In this document: positions 1-6,849 of the stretch, piece after piece
Numbering within the stretch: position 1 is the stretch's first letter
Layout of the letters: every line of letters begins with the position of its first letter
DNA from: Tepidanaerobacter acetatoxydans_A
GTDB taxonomy: Bacteria > Bacillota > Thermosediminibacteria > Thermosediminibacterales > Tepidanaerobacteraceae
DNA length: 10,788 nucleotides
Assembly (NCBI GenBank): GCA_022840405.1
Contig: JALHJR010000053.1
Location: 1 to 10,788 of the forward strand
Reading direction: 5' to 3'
The notes under the pieces: model-generated
The model's input: the letters and a program-made list of their open reading frames with translations, nothing else
Databases searched by the model: none
What the model was told of the DNA's origin: nothing
Made by a program: the position numbers and the translations under genes

Positions 1-29
1 TGTTCAATAGGAAAAATTGCAATTGAGCG

Positions 30-64
30 AAAAGAGCAGGCCGGAAAAGATGGCCTGCTCTTTT
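30..64. terminator. Bidirectional hairpin terminator
   Basis: A perfect 13-bp stem (30-42 with 52-64) with a GC-rich core (GAGCAGGCC / GGCCTGCTC) encloses a 9-nt loop. It is flanked by A-runs and T-runs on the two sides, so it could end transcription in either direction. It probably ends a gene lying left of the window. No coding region in the first 30 bases can be identified. Confidence 0.8.
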
Positions 65-237
65 CTGGCTCAACTACAATTCTTTCCTTATTTATTATAT
101 CACATAGCAGCTTTTTTACATAATCTTTTATAACCTTCGATTAATACCATACAAACGATAATCTTAAGATAACTTATTATCACTCCCTGTTGCTTAACTT
201 TTAACAGTAATAGTGTCGCATGGAATATGTAAAGATA
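65..237. other. AT-rich intergenic stretch, nothing recognised
   Basis: Between the two terminator hairpins I find no convincing open reading frame, RNA gene or repeat on either strand. The sequence is AT-rich and has stops in all frames. It is probably spacer between two transcription units. Confidence 0.5.
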
Positions 238-281
238 AAAACCACGAAATTAATTGTGATTAAAGTTTTTTCCGTGGTTTT
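238..281 (-). terminator. Terminator downstream of the spore-protein gene
   Basis: The inverted repeat AAAACCACG (238-246) / CGTGGTTTT (273-281) encloses an AT-rich 26-nt loop. Read on the minus strand the hairpin is followed by a T-rich tract, and it lies about 55 bp past the stop codon of the spore-protein gene (337-522). It is therefore the likely terminator of that gene. Fewer than five Ts follow on the plus strand, so activity in that direction is less likely. Confidence 0.65.
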
Positions 282-324
282 AATCAAAGTGCTTTAATAA
301 TGCATTAAACCTTGATGTACAAGG

Positions 325-353
325 TTGGAAATTGACTCATTCTGTGGTATAAT
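325..353 (+). promoter_or_regulatory. Candidate extended -10 promoter inside the SASP 3' end
   Basis: TTGGAA (325-330), a 17-nt spacer and TATAAT (348-353) preceded by TGG form a good vegetative extended -10 promoter on the plus strand. Its transcript would run antisense through the whole SASP gene and then into the ABC operon with a leader of about 235 nt. This could be a second operon promoter, an antisense control or a chance match. Confidence 0.35.
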
Positions 354-522
354 TTAGACTATGTTTTAGCATTTTTTTGACCAACGCTCCAATTTTACCG
401 GTTTCTTGAGCAGTTAGTTTGTCCCAACCTAAAAGCTGAGCTTTTTCTAAAAGTCCCAACTCCATAGCTGCTTCTATTTTAAGTTTCTCGGTAAGGTTGG
501 AAATTTCATTTTTTTTAGTCAT
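337..522 (-). CDS. Alpha/beta-type small acid-soluble spore protein (SASP)
   Basis: This 61-residue protein is a forespore DNA-binding protein of the alpha/beta SASP family, which coats spore DNA, protects it from UV and heat, and is degraded at germination. It carries both conserved family blocks: LKIEAAMELGL near residues 14-24, and W-x-LTAQETGKIGALVKKM near residues 33-51. The length matches the short clostridial members. The ATG at 522 is preceded by GAGGTGAG (533-526) at normal spacing, which fixes the start. The usual germination-protease (GPR) site reads E-(I/F)-A; here it is E-A-A, a departure worth noting. The gene is divergent from the ABC operon, stands alone and has its own terminator. 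Identification as an SASP is firm; which paralogue it is cannot be told. Confidence 0.9.
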   Translation of the reverse strand: MTKKNEISNLTEKLKIEAAMELGLLEKAQLLGWDKLTAQETGKIGALVKKMLKHSLNYTTE

Positions 523-536
523 AAACTCACCTCGGT

Positions 537-565
537 TTTAGATTGTCCCTGCTGGAAAATATTAT
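537..565 (+). promoter_or_regulatory. Candidate promoter of the ABC operon
   Basis: TTTAGA (537-542), a 17-nt spacer and TATTAT (560-565) resemble a vegetative sigma-A promoter (4/6 and 5/6 matches). Transcription would start near 572, shortly before the ribosome binding site TGAGGTG (581-587). The element overlaps the candidate SASP promoter on the opposite strand. The inverted repeat TGGAA-N7-TTCCA (553-569) lies across it and could be a regulator site. Confidence 0.4.
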
Positions 566-567
566 TC
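539..567 (-). promoter_or_regulatory. Candidate sigma-G-type promoter for the SASP gene
   Basis: On the minus strand GAATA (567-563) and CAATCTA (545-539) are separated by 17 nt. This resembles the forespore sigma-G pattern of GHATR, 17-18 nt, CATNHTA, with one mismatch in the -10 box. A caveat is that transcription would start almost on the ribosome binding site (533-526), giving a very short leader. It is plausible for an SASP gene but not proven. Confidence 0.4.
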
Positions 568-580
568 CAAATCATTAGAG

Positions 581-587
581 TGAGGTG
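581..587 (+). promoter_or_regulatory. Ribosome binding site fixing a TTG start
   Basis: TGAGGTG lies 8 nt before TTG at 596. No in-frame ATG sits near the conserved N-terminus of the ABC ATPase, so this site supports the TTG as the start. Confidence 0.7.
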
Positions 588-595
588 CCATTGAT

Positions 596-1561
596 TTGAT
601 TGAACTTTTTAATGTAACAAAAAAGTATGGCAATAAAACCGCAATTAATAATATATCCCTATTTGTAAGAAGCGGAGAGGTTCTTGGCCTGCTAGGTCCG
701 AACGGAGCAGGCAAATCTACAACCATGAGAATCATTGCCGGATACCTGCTGCCAACATCAGGGTCTGTAAAAGTGGCTGGGTTTGATGTAGTAAAAGAAC
801 CTGTTACCGCCAAAAGGCATATAGGATACTTACCTGAAAGTCCTCCACTTTATAAAGAAATGACGGTCTGTGATTATATTAATTTTGCTGCGGAATTAAG
901 AGGCTTAAAGGGCAAAGATAAGGCTCATCACGTCAATAGAGTCATTGAAGAAGTCGGAATTTCCGATGTTAAGAAACGCCTCATAGGTCATCTGTCCCGC
1001 GGGTATCGTCAGCGAGTGGGTTTAGCTCAGGCCTTAGTAGCCAATCCCCAGGTTTTGATACTGGATGAACCCACAGTAGGTCTTGACCCTCAGCAAATCA
1101 CAGAAATACGGCAGCTTATAAAAGAGCTTTCCGGAAAACGAACAGTAATTTTAAGTTCTCATATACTGCCAGAAGTAAGCAGTTTATGTCACAAGGTTGC
1201 AATAATCAACAAGGGAAATTTAATAGTAGAAAATACGCCACAAAATTTAGGTAAGTCTTTAATGGGGCATCGGGAAATCATACTGCAAATAAAAGGCCCT
1301 CAAGATAAAATTTGCACCGCATTAGAGAGTCTTTCAGGTGTTAAAAGCATCGCAGTAAGCAAGGTTTTAAAGGAAAATTTATGCGAATACACCGTTCAAT
1401 CTGAATTAGATAAAGATATAAGGGAATCGCTTTTCTATACGATGGCAGAATATAATTTTCCTATTTTGGAAATGAAATCATCTTTTATGTCTCTTGAAGA
1501 AATCTTCTTAGAACTTGTAACCGAAGAACCCACTGTAGCATCACAAAGGGAGGCGAACTAA
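596..1561 (+). CDS. ABC-2 transporter ATP-binding protein (GldA-like)
   Basis: This 321-residue ATPase powers the export-type ABC complex encoded by the next genes. Visible motifs are Walker A GPNGAGKST (34-42), a Q-loop region YLPESPPLY (E81 at the usual Q position, common in this subfamily), signature LSRGY (133-137, in place of LSGGQ), Walker B VLILDEP (153-159), D-loop GLD (162-164) and switch histidine H189. The C-terminal ~100 residues form the extra domain of GldA / ABC-2 ATPases, ending in the SLEEIFLEL motif (299-307). Translation starts at TTG, and the stop codon abuts the permease ATG. The ribosome binding site of the permease lies inside this gene, so translation is probably coupled. 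The substrate cannot be read from the sequence. Assignment to the GldA-like ABC-2 group is strong. Confidence 0.92.
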   Translation: MIELFNVTKKYGNKTAINNISLFVRSGEVLGLLGPNGAGKSTTMRIIAGYLLPTSGSVKVAGFDVVKEPVTAKRHIGYLPESPPLYKEMTVCDYINFAAELRGLKGKDKAHHVNRVIEEVGISDVKKRLIGHLSRGYRQRVGLAQALVANPQVLILDEPTVGLDPQQITEIRQLIKELSGKRTVILSSHILPEVSSLCHKVAIINKGNLIVENTPQNLGKSLMGHREIILQIKGPQDKICTALESLSGVKSIAVSKVLKENLCEYTVQSELDKDIRESLFYTMAEYNFPILEMKSSFMSLEEIFLELVTEEPTVASQREAN

Positions 1562-2272
1562 ATGAATGCGGTAATATCTGTTTTTAAAAAAGAAATCAAG
1601 GAGTTTTTTTATTCACCTCTAGCATATATTATTAGTGCTGTCATCCTTGCTTTAGGTGGTTATTTCTTCTCATTGACGCTTTTTATGACTCGAATAGCCG
1701 ACCTTTCCGGCGTATTTATGAATCTTGCAGTAATCTTAATATTTGCAGCTCCCGCACTTACAATGAAACTTTTAGCCCAAGAAGAACAGGATGGCACAAT
1801 GGAGTTTTTATTAACATTACCTATTACTGTACCGCAATTAATTCTGGGTAAGTATTTAGCTACATTAGGCTTTTTTCTTTTCATAACAGTACTGACTTTT
1901 ATATATCCTGGGATTTTACTTACTCTTTCGACTCCGGATAAGGGTGTTATTCTTGCTACTTATTTAGGCTTTTTTTTACTTATTGCCGCATACCTTTCAA
2001 TCGGCATTTTATGTTCTTCTTTTACCAAAAGTCAAGTAATAGCAAGTATATCCGGTTTCGGTATTTTACTACTTTTATGGATATCAAGCTGGCTTTCCGA
2101 CAGTATTTCGGGACCGCTTGGTTCATTTTTTAAAACGCTTTCGATTTCTGAACACTATACGGATTTTTTAAGAGGTGTTATCGATACAACGCACATCGTG
2201 TATTTTATAAGCATTATACTAGTATCGCTGATTTTATCTATGTATAGCGTATCAAGGCGAGTATGGTCCTAG
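1562..2272 (+). CDS. ABC-2 permease (GldF-like)
   Basis: This 236-residue integral membrane protein is the channel subunit partnered with the ATPase just upstream. About six hydrophobic segments can be seen near residues 20-42, 52-69, 97-119, 129-150, 157-178 and 211-230. Between helices 2 and 3 is the typical ABC-2 coupling motif EEQDGTMEFLLTLP (74-87). The start ATG follows the previous stop with no gap and is preceded by AAAGGGAGG (1545-1553). Length and layout match GldF / NosY-type permeases. As a single permease gene with six helices, it would have to work as a homodimer. The substrate is unknown. Confidence 0.9.
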   Translation: MNAVISVFKKEIKEFFYSPLAYIISAVILALGGYFFSLTLFMTRIADLSGVFMNLAVILIFAAPALTMKLLAQEEQDGTMEFLLTLPITVPQLILGKYLATLGFFLFITVLTFIYPGILLTLSTPDKGVILATYLGFFLLIAAYLSIGILCSSFTKSQVIASISGFGILLLLWISSWLSDSISGPLGSFFKTLSISEHYTDFLRGVIDTTHIVYFISIILVSLILSMYSVSRRVWS

Positions 2273-2285
2273 GAGGAAAGATTAG

Positions 2286-3710
2286 ATGAAATATAAAGGG
2301 CTTTCATATACATTTGTCGTAGTTTTTCTCATAACTGCATTAGTCGGCATCAATATCGCAGCAGCTCAATATCACTATCGCTGGGATCTTACACAATCAC
2401 ATAGATTTACGCTTTCCAAAAAGACTGCTGAAGTTATAAATCAGTTAAATGAAAAGATAAAAATTACCGCTTTTATCGCCGAAAATAGCAGTACGGGTAG
2501 TGATATAAAAAATCTTTTAAAAGGATATGATTTTGCTTCTTCAAAAATTGACGTAAGTTTTTTTGATCCACAAAAAGAACCTGCACTTGCAAAAAAATAT
2601 AATGTTCAAGAATACAACACTATTGTTGTTGAAGATGCAAAACACAGGCAAACCATAAGTCAATACAACCTTTATTCGCCAGGTGCAAATCAATATTCAA
2701 TGGACTTTAACGGTGAGCAAGCTGTAACTCGAGCCATCCTTAATCTTAAAGAACAAATAAATGCCGTTATTTACTTTCTTTCAGGTCATGGTGAGGCTAG
2801 TCCTATATCGGATCTGGACAAGTTTAATTTGTTTTTGAAAGGCGAGGGATACACCTCTAAGCAGCTTGAATTACCCGTAGAAGGCAGAATTCCGAAAGAT
2901 GCAAACCTTATTATTGCAGCAGGTCCGCAAAAAGACCTGATATCTAAAGAGAGGGATTTGCTTGAAGATTATATAAAATCTGGCGGTAAGATGTTAATCT
3001 TTTTTGACCCGACCGACCCAAAAGTGCCGCTGGATGGTTGGAAGAGTCTGCTGGCCACTTTGGGTTTAAAAATGCACGATGATATAGTCGCTGATTCAGA
3101 AAGGTCTTTTTATTCGGATCCTCTTACACCGGTGCCTATGGTAGAAAAGCATGATGTAACAGATGTGCTTTTAGAAAAGAAACTTTCGGTTGTATTTCCA
3201 TATGCCCGCAGCTTTGAAGTTTTACAGCAAGTTCCTGAAGAGCTTCAAGTAAATTCGCTCTTAATTACAAGCAAAAAAGCTTTTGGAGAAACAGAGCTTG
3301 AAAAAGTTCAAGCTTCATTAGATGAAAACGATATTCCCGGACCGCTGCATTTGGCTTATGCAATATCTAAAACAGCAGAGGCATCAAGACAAGCACCTTT
3401 AGAACCGAATATGATAACAGCTCCCGATTTAGAACTTGGTGAGCCTGTAGCCGTTGTGATTGGAAATCTTGCTTTTTTAGGTTCTCAATCAATAGGTCTT
3501 GCTGGAAACCTAGATTTTGCCGCAAGCAGTGTGAATTGGCTGCTTCAAACTTCGAATTTACTAAGTATTCCCGCCAAAACCACCGAACCGCCTTTTGTAA
3601 ATTTGACAGGAGAAATGGTAAATAAGATTTTCTATGCTACTGTAATATTTATACCATTTCTAATGCTCATCATCGGTTTTGTTATGTGGTTAAAAAGAAG
3701 AAATTTATAG
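2286..3710 (+). CDS. GldG-like ABC transporter auxiliary protein
   Basis: This 474-residue protein has one N-terminal membrane helix (about 7-27), a large extracytoplasmic region and one C-terminal helix (about 449-468) ending in positive KRR residues. The sequence after the first helix, YRWDLTQSHRFTLSKKT, is the hallmark start of the GldG / ABC_transp_aux family (PF09822). In Bacteroidetes GldG belongs to the gliding complex. In Firmicutes the same trio occurs without gliding and its role is unclear. A strong AGGAGG (2271-2276) overlaps the permease stop codon and precedes ATG 2286. The usual fourth member of such clusters, a DUF4340 protein, is absent here. Family membership is firm; function is inferred only as an accessory to the exporter. 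Confidence 0.87.
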   Translation: MKYKGLSYTFVVVFLITALVGINIAAAQYHYRWDLTQSHRFTLSKKTAEVINQLNEKIKITAFIAENSSTGSDIKNLLKGYDFASSKIDVSFFDPQKEPALAKKYNVQEYNTIVVEDAKHRQTISQYNLYSPGANQYSMDFNGEQAVTRAILNLKEQINAVIYFLSGHGEASPISDLDKFNLFLKGEGYTSKQLELPVEGRIPKDANLIIAAGPQKDLISKERDLLEDYIKSGGKMLIFFDPTDPKVPLDGWKSLLATLGLKMHDDIVADSERSFYSDPLTPVPMVEKHDVTDVLLEKKLSVVFPYARSFEVLQQVPEELQVNSLLITSKKAFGETELEKVQASLDENDIPGPLHLAYAISKTAEASRQAPLEPNMITAPDLELGEPVAVVIGNLAFLGSQSIGLAGNLDFAASSVNWLLQTSNLLSIPAKTTEPPFVNLTGEMVNKIFYATVIFIPFLMLIIGFVMWLKRRNL

Positions 3711-3714
3711 GAGG
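3709..3714 (+). promoter_or_regulatory. Ribosome binding site that decides the AEC start
   Basis: AGGAGG overlaps the stop codon of the GldG-like gene and lies 7 nt before TTG at 3722. It favours that codon over the earlier in-frame ATG at 3686, which would add 12 lysine-rich residues and overlap the previous gene by 25 bp without a ribosome binding site. Confidence 0.8.
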
Positions 3715-3721
3715 ATATTCT

Positions 3722-4681
3722 TTGGCTATAATAAAAGCAAGTGAAAGTATTCTAAGTATAATGCTTATGATTTTACTGGGAAGTTTTTTAAACTCTAGAC
3801 ACTGGTTTGATGGCGACTGTCCCAACCTTTTGGTAAAGCTGGTTGTCAATATATCCTTACCCGCTCTTATGATATATAATATGATGAGCAACTTCGGAAA
3901 AGATGACCTCTTAACTGCAGGCAATGCGCTTATAGTCCCTTCGTTATCTATGCTTTTGTGTTATTTGATGAGCATATTTGTTGCACATATCCTCAATATT
4001 AATCCTAGCAGACGTGGGGCTTTTCGTTCCATGTTTTTTAATTCAAATACTATATTTATGGGGCTGCCAATAAATATGGCCCTATTTGGTGAAAAAAGCC
4101 TGCCATATGTACTTTTTTATTATGTGGTTAACTCCTTCTTTTTTTGGACACTGGGTGTTTCTGAAATCAAAAAAGACGGAACAGTAAACGGTGCACATAC
4201 ACCTGCTAAGGCTGTTTTTTCCATAGACACGGTAAGAAAAATTCTTTCACCACCGCTTATAGGTTTGTTAACAGCTCTAATGTTGATTTTATTAAATATT
4301 AGTCTTCCCGATTTTCTTATGGATACTCTTAAAAATCTGGGTAACCTTACAACGCCTCTGTCTATGATTTTTATAGGAATCACAATCAGTGCCGTAAATA
4401 TACGCAATATAAGATTTAATAAAGAAATGGCCGCACTGCTAATAGGGCGTTTTATAATTGCACCGTTGACCATTCTTCTTTTATCTAATGTATTTTATAT
4501 CCCAAAGCTTATGAGAGATGTTTTTGTTATACAGGCAGCTATGCCGGTTATGACAAACACAGCTATTATCTCAAAAGCATATGGAGCCGATAGCGAATAT
4601 GTAGCAATAATGATTACACTCACAACTTTGGCAATTCTCTTGGTTATACCACTATACATGCTCGTTTTAAATTATGTATAA
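3722..4681 (+). CDS. AEC-family transporter (auxin efflux carrier / malate permease type)
   Basis: This is an integral membrane protein of 319 residues with about ten hydrophobic segments, matching PF03547. Family features are an N-terminal helix followed by NISLPALMIYNM, the central FNSNTIFMGLPINMALFG motif, and the C-terminal AAMPVMTNTAIISKAYG block with two last helices. Bacterial members move organic acids such as malate, or have unknown substrates. The TTG start at 3722 is chosen from the ribosome binding site at 3709-3714; an upstream ATG at 3686 is possible but less likely. The gene is translationally linked to the GldG-like gene and ends the operon just before a strong terminator. Whether it works with the ABC module or is only co-expressed cannot be told. 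Confidence 0.85.
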   Translation: MAIIKASESILSIMLMILLGSFLNSRHWFDGDCPNLLVKLVVNISLPALMIYNMMSNFGKDDLLTAGNALIVPSLSMLLCYLMSIFVAHILNINPSRRGAFRSMFFNSNTIFMGLPINMALFGEKSLPYVLFYYVVNSFFFWTLGVSEIKKDGTVNGAHTPAKAVFSIDTVRKILSPPLIGLLTALMLILLNISLPDFLMDTLKNLGNLTTPLSMIFIGITISAVNIRNIRFNKEMAALLIGRFIIAPLTILLLSNVFYIPKLMRDVFVIQAAMPVMTNTAIISKAYGADSEYVAIMITLTTLAILLVIPLYMLVLNYV

Positions 4682-4687
4682 ACATAA

Positions 4688-4736
4688 AAAGGTTCATCAT
4701 AAAATTACTTTCCAATTAATTTTATGATGAACCTTT
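4688..4736. terminator. Bidirectional terminator between convergent operons
   Basis: A perfect 20-bp inverted repeat (4688-4707 with 4717-4736) encloses a 9-nt loop. It lies 6 bp after the AEC stop and 9 bp after the ptsI stop on the other strand. T-rich sequence follows on both strands, so it can serve both convergent operons. Confidence 0.9.
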
Positions 4737-4745
4737 ACTTTTTTA

Positions 4746-6467
4746 TTATATAATCTTTGCTAAGGCTTTATTCACCATGTTCCTTATCTCGTCCGCTTCA
4801 TTCATCGATAGTGCCTTCTCAGCAATTTGTTTGGCCTCATCATACGTGAGAGATCGGATTATTTTCTTAACTTGAGGTATTGAGGATGCACTCATAGAAA
4901 ACTCATCCAATCCCATGCCTAAAAGAATAGCCGTTGCCGAGGTATCCCCAGCCATTTCCCCGCACATACCGGTCCATTTACCTGCTTTATGCGAAGCATC
5001 AATGACATTTTTAATAAGTCTTAGCACTGCCGGATGAAGAGGCTCATATAAATATGATATATGTTCATTCATGCGGTCTACTGCTAAGGTATATTGAATT
5101 AAATCATTAGTTCCGATACTGAAAAAATCCACTTCCTTAGCCAGAATATCAGCCGCAATCGCAGCTGATGGTATTTCTACCATTATACCGACTTCTAGAT
5201 TTTCATCAAAAGGTATTCCTTCGGCTTTCAGTTCTTGTTTTGCCTCATTTAAAATCGCATTAGCTCTGCGGACTTCTTCGGTTCCAGATACCATGGGATA
5301 CATGATTTTAGCATTTCCATAAGCACTAGCCCTTAGAATTGCTCTAAGCTGAGTCTTAAGTATGCTAGGTCTATCCAAACACATGCGAATAGCTCGCCAA
5401 CCTAAAAATGGATTGAGTTCTTCAGGCATGTCAAGATATGTCAGTTTCTTATCTCCGCCAATATCAAGTGTTCTTATAATAATAGGCCTTGGAGCCATTT
5501 TTTCAATTACTTCTCTATATGCATTAAATTGTTCTTCCTCTGTCGGAAGTGTTTCGCGATCCATGTATAAAAACTCAGTACGATAAAGGCCCACACCTTC
5601 TGCTCCGTTTTCAATGGCACCTTTGACGTCTTTCGGTGTTCCAATATTTGCCGAAATTTCTACCTTCCGCAATTTATCGCTGGTTTCGGCAGGAAGCTCT
5701 TTAAGCTCCTTTAATTTATTACGGTATTCGAGGTAATCCTGTTGCAGCTTCTTATATTTTTGCAAAATGGAATCATCGGGGTTTATATAGACAATTCCGT
5801 CATTGCCGTCTATGACAACAATATCTCCATCTTTAACTTTGTCCGTTATATTTTTCAAGCCGACTACCGCAGGTATTTCAAGGGACCTTGCCATTATAGC
5901 GGTATGGGATGTACGGCCGCCCATATCAGTTGCAAAGGCTAAAACCTTATCCTTGTCCATTTGAGCCGTATCAGAAGGTGTTAAATCCCTTGCTATAATA
6001 ATAACCCTTTCGGTAAAACTAAAACTGTCGGAAGTAATACCCAAAACATTTTTTATTATTCTTGATCCAACATCTTTGATATCAACGGATCTTTCTTTCA
6101 TATATGCATTTTTCATATCTTCAAAAGTCTTTATATACTTTTTTACAACTTGGGCTGTTGCATTGTCTGCAGTAATCAACTCAGTTTTTATTTTAGATTT
6201 TATCTCATCTAAAAAAACCGGATCTTCAAGTATCATAAGGTGAGCATTAAAAATTTCAGCCTTATCTCGGCTCAATTCTTTTTCCGTCTTTTGCTTAATT
6301 TGCTCAAGCTGCAACTTTGAAGCACAAATGGCCTCTTCCAGCTTCTTTATTTCCTCATCTACAGCTTCTCTTGTAATGGATGCGGTATTAATCACAACCT
6401 CTTGAGGTTTTATGACATGAGCCTTTCCTATTTCGATTCCAGGTGATGCTGCAATTCCCTTTATCAT
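4746..6467 (-). CDS. ptsI: PTS Enzyme I (phosphoenolpyruvate-protein phosphotransferase)
   Basis: This cytoplasmic enzyme transfers phosphate from phosphoenolpyruvate to HPr, the first step of all PTS sugar uptake. The 573 residues cover the full length of the family. The phosphorylated histidine is H188 in GGRTSHTAIMAR. Residues matching the known PEP site are R296 (GLYRTEF), R332, E431, N454-D455 (GTNDLIQYT), R465 and the general acid C502 (GMCGEMAGD), so it should be active. The ATG at 6467 has AGGAGG (6480-6475) 7 nt upstream. The gene is last in an operon with a zinc-ribbon protein, an oxidoreductase and srlB, 16 bp after the preceding stop. ptsH is not adjacent, unlike the usual ptsHI arrangement. 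Identification is certain. Confidence 0.98.
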   Translation of the reverse strand: MIKGIAASPGIEIGKAHVIKPQEVVINTASITREAVDEEIKKLEEAICASKLQLEQIKQKTEKELSRDKAEIFNAHLMILEDPVFLDEIKSKIKTELITADNATAQVVKKYIKTFEDMKNAYMKERSVDIKDVGSRIIKNVLGITSDSFSFTERVIIIARDLTPSDTAQMDKDKVLAFATDMGGRTSHTAIMARSLEIPAVVGLKNITDKVKDGDIVVIDGNDGIVYINPDDSILQKYKKLQQDYLEYRNKLKELKELPAETSDKLRKVEISANIGTPKDVKGAIENGAEGVGLYRTEFLYMDRETLPTEEEQFNAYREVIEKMAPRPIIIRTLDIGGDKKLTYLDMPEELNPFLGWRAIRMCLDRPSILKTQLRAILRASAYGNAKIMYPMVSGTEEVRRANAILNEAKQELKAEGIPFDENLEVGIMVEIPSAAIAADILAKEVDFFSIGTNDLIQYTLAVDRMNEHISYLYEPLHPAVLRLIKNVIDASHKAGKWTGMCGEMAGDTSATAILLGMGLDEFSMSASSIPQVKKIIRSLTYDEAKQIAEKALSMNEADEIRNMVNKALAKII

Positions 6468-6483
6468 ACATTAACCTCCTATG

Positions 6484-6804
6484 TCAATCCTGCTCTTCTT
6501 TAATTATTTCACCCATCTCTTTTGCAATTCGATAAGGTTTTGTTATTATCCTAATGGGCAGCGACAATATGAACTTGGTCAAGTCTTGTTCCAATTCTCG
6601 AGTCATTCGGTACGGTTTTGTAAAAATACGCTCGATAAAATCCACAGCATAATTTTCAATGAGTTTGTCTCGCCTGATTTCAATTTCGCTGCCGCAGTTT
6701 GAACATTTTATACTTTTTAAGGTGTTTCCCGCATATATGACAGTATGTGGAGTATCCTTGTTGCAATGCAGGCAAAAAAGTTCGGCTTTCATTTTTGAGG
6801 TCAT
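6484..6804 (-). CDS. Small zinc-ribbon protein (bh-protein-like), function unknown
   Basis: This 106-residue protein has an N-terminal zinc ribbon with two CxxC pairs (C11/C14 and C34/C37). A helical C-terminal half follows, containing a near-duplicate motif: RIFTKPYRMTRE (59-70) and RIITKPYRIAKE (85-96). It resembles short clostridial proteins annotated only as bh protein; I recall that resemblance from memory and it has not been searched. The start is set at ATG 6804 because GAGGTG (6816-6811) lies 6 nt upstream. A GTG at 6813 is in frame but sits within that site. It lies between the oxidoreductase (45 bp) and ptsI (16 bp), clearly in the operon. Zinc binding and a nucleic-acid or regulatory role are inferences. 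No function is known to me. Confidence 0.8.
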   Translation of the reverse strand: MTSKMKAELFCLHCNKDTPHTVIYAGNTLKSIKCSNCGSEIEIRRDKLIENYAVDFIERIFTKPYRMTRELEQDLTKFILSLPIRIITKPYRIAKEMGEIIKEEQD

Positions 6805-6810
6805 TTTATA

Positions 6811-6816
6811 CACCTC
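6811..6816 (-). promoter_or_regulatory. Ribosome binding site that decides the zinc-ribbon start
   Basis: GAGGTG on the minus strand lies 6 nt before ATG at 6804. The alternative GTG at 6813 overlaps it and has no site of its own. Confidence 0.65.
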
Positions 6817-6849
6817 GTTTCACTTGCTTTTTGATCTTAATAGTTGTCA

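Noticed and set aside
332..353. TTGACT with TATAAT as a promoter pair
   Set aside because: The spacer is only 10 nt, too short for sigma-A. The TTGGAA at 325 gives the proper 17 nt instead.
562..813. 83-residue minus-strand reading frame
   Set aside because: It lies opposite the ABC ATPase N-terminus with its Walker A motif, has no family features and no ribosome binding site.
3686..3721. Upstream ATG start for the AEC transporter
   Set aside because: It lacks a ribosome binding site, overlaps the GldG-like gene by 25 bp and adds a lysine-rich stretch outside the family. TTG 3722 has AGGAGG at proper spacing.
4120..4473. 117-residue minus-strand reading frame
   Set aside because: It is antisense to the AEC transporter, and its sequence is a mirror of codons for hydrophobic helices with no recognisable domain.
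6805..6813. GTG start for the zinc-ribbon protein
   Set aside because: The codon overlaps the only ribosome binding site; ATG 6804 sits at the right distance from it.
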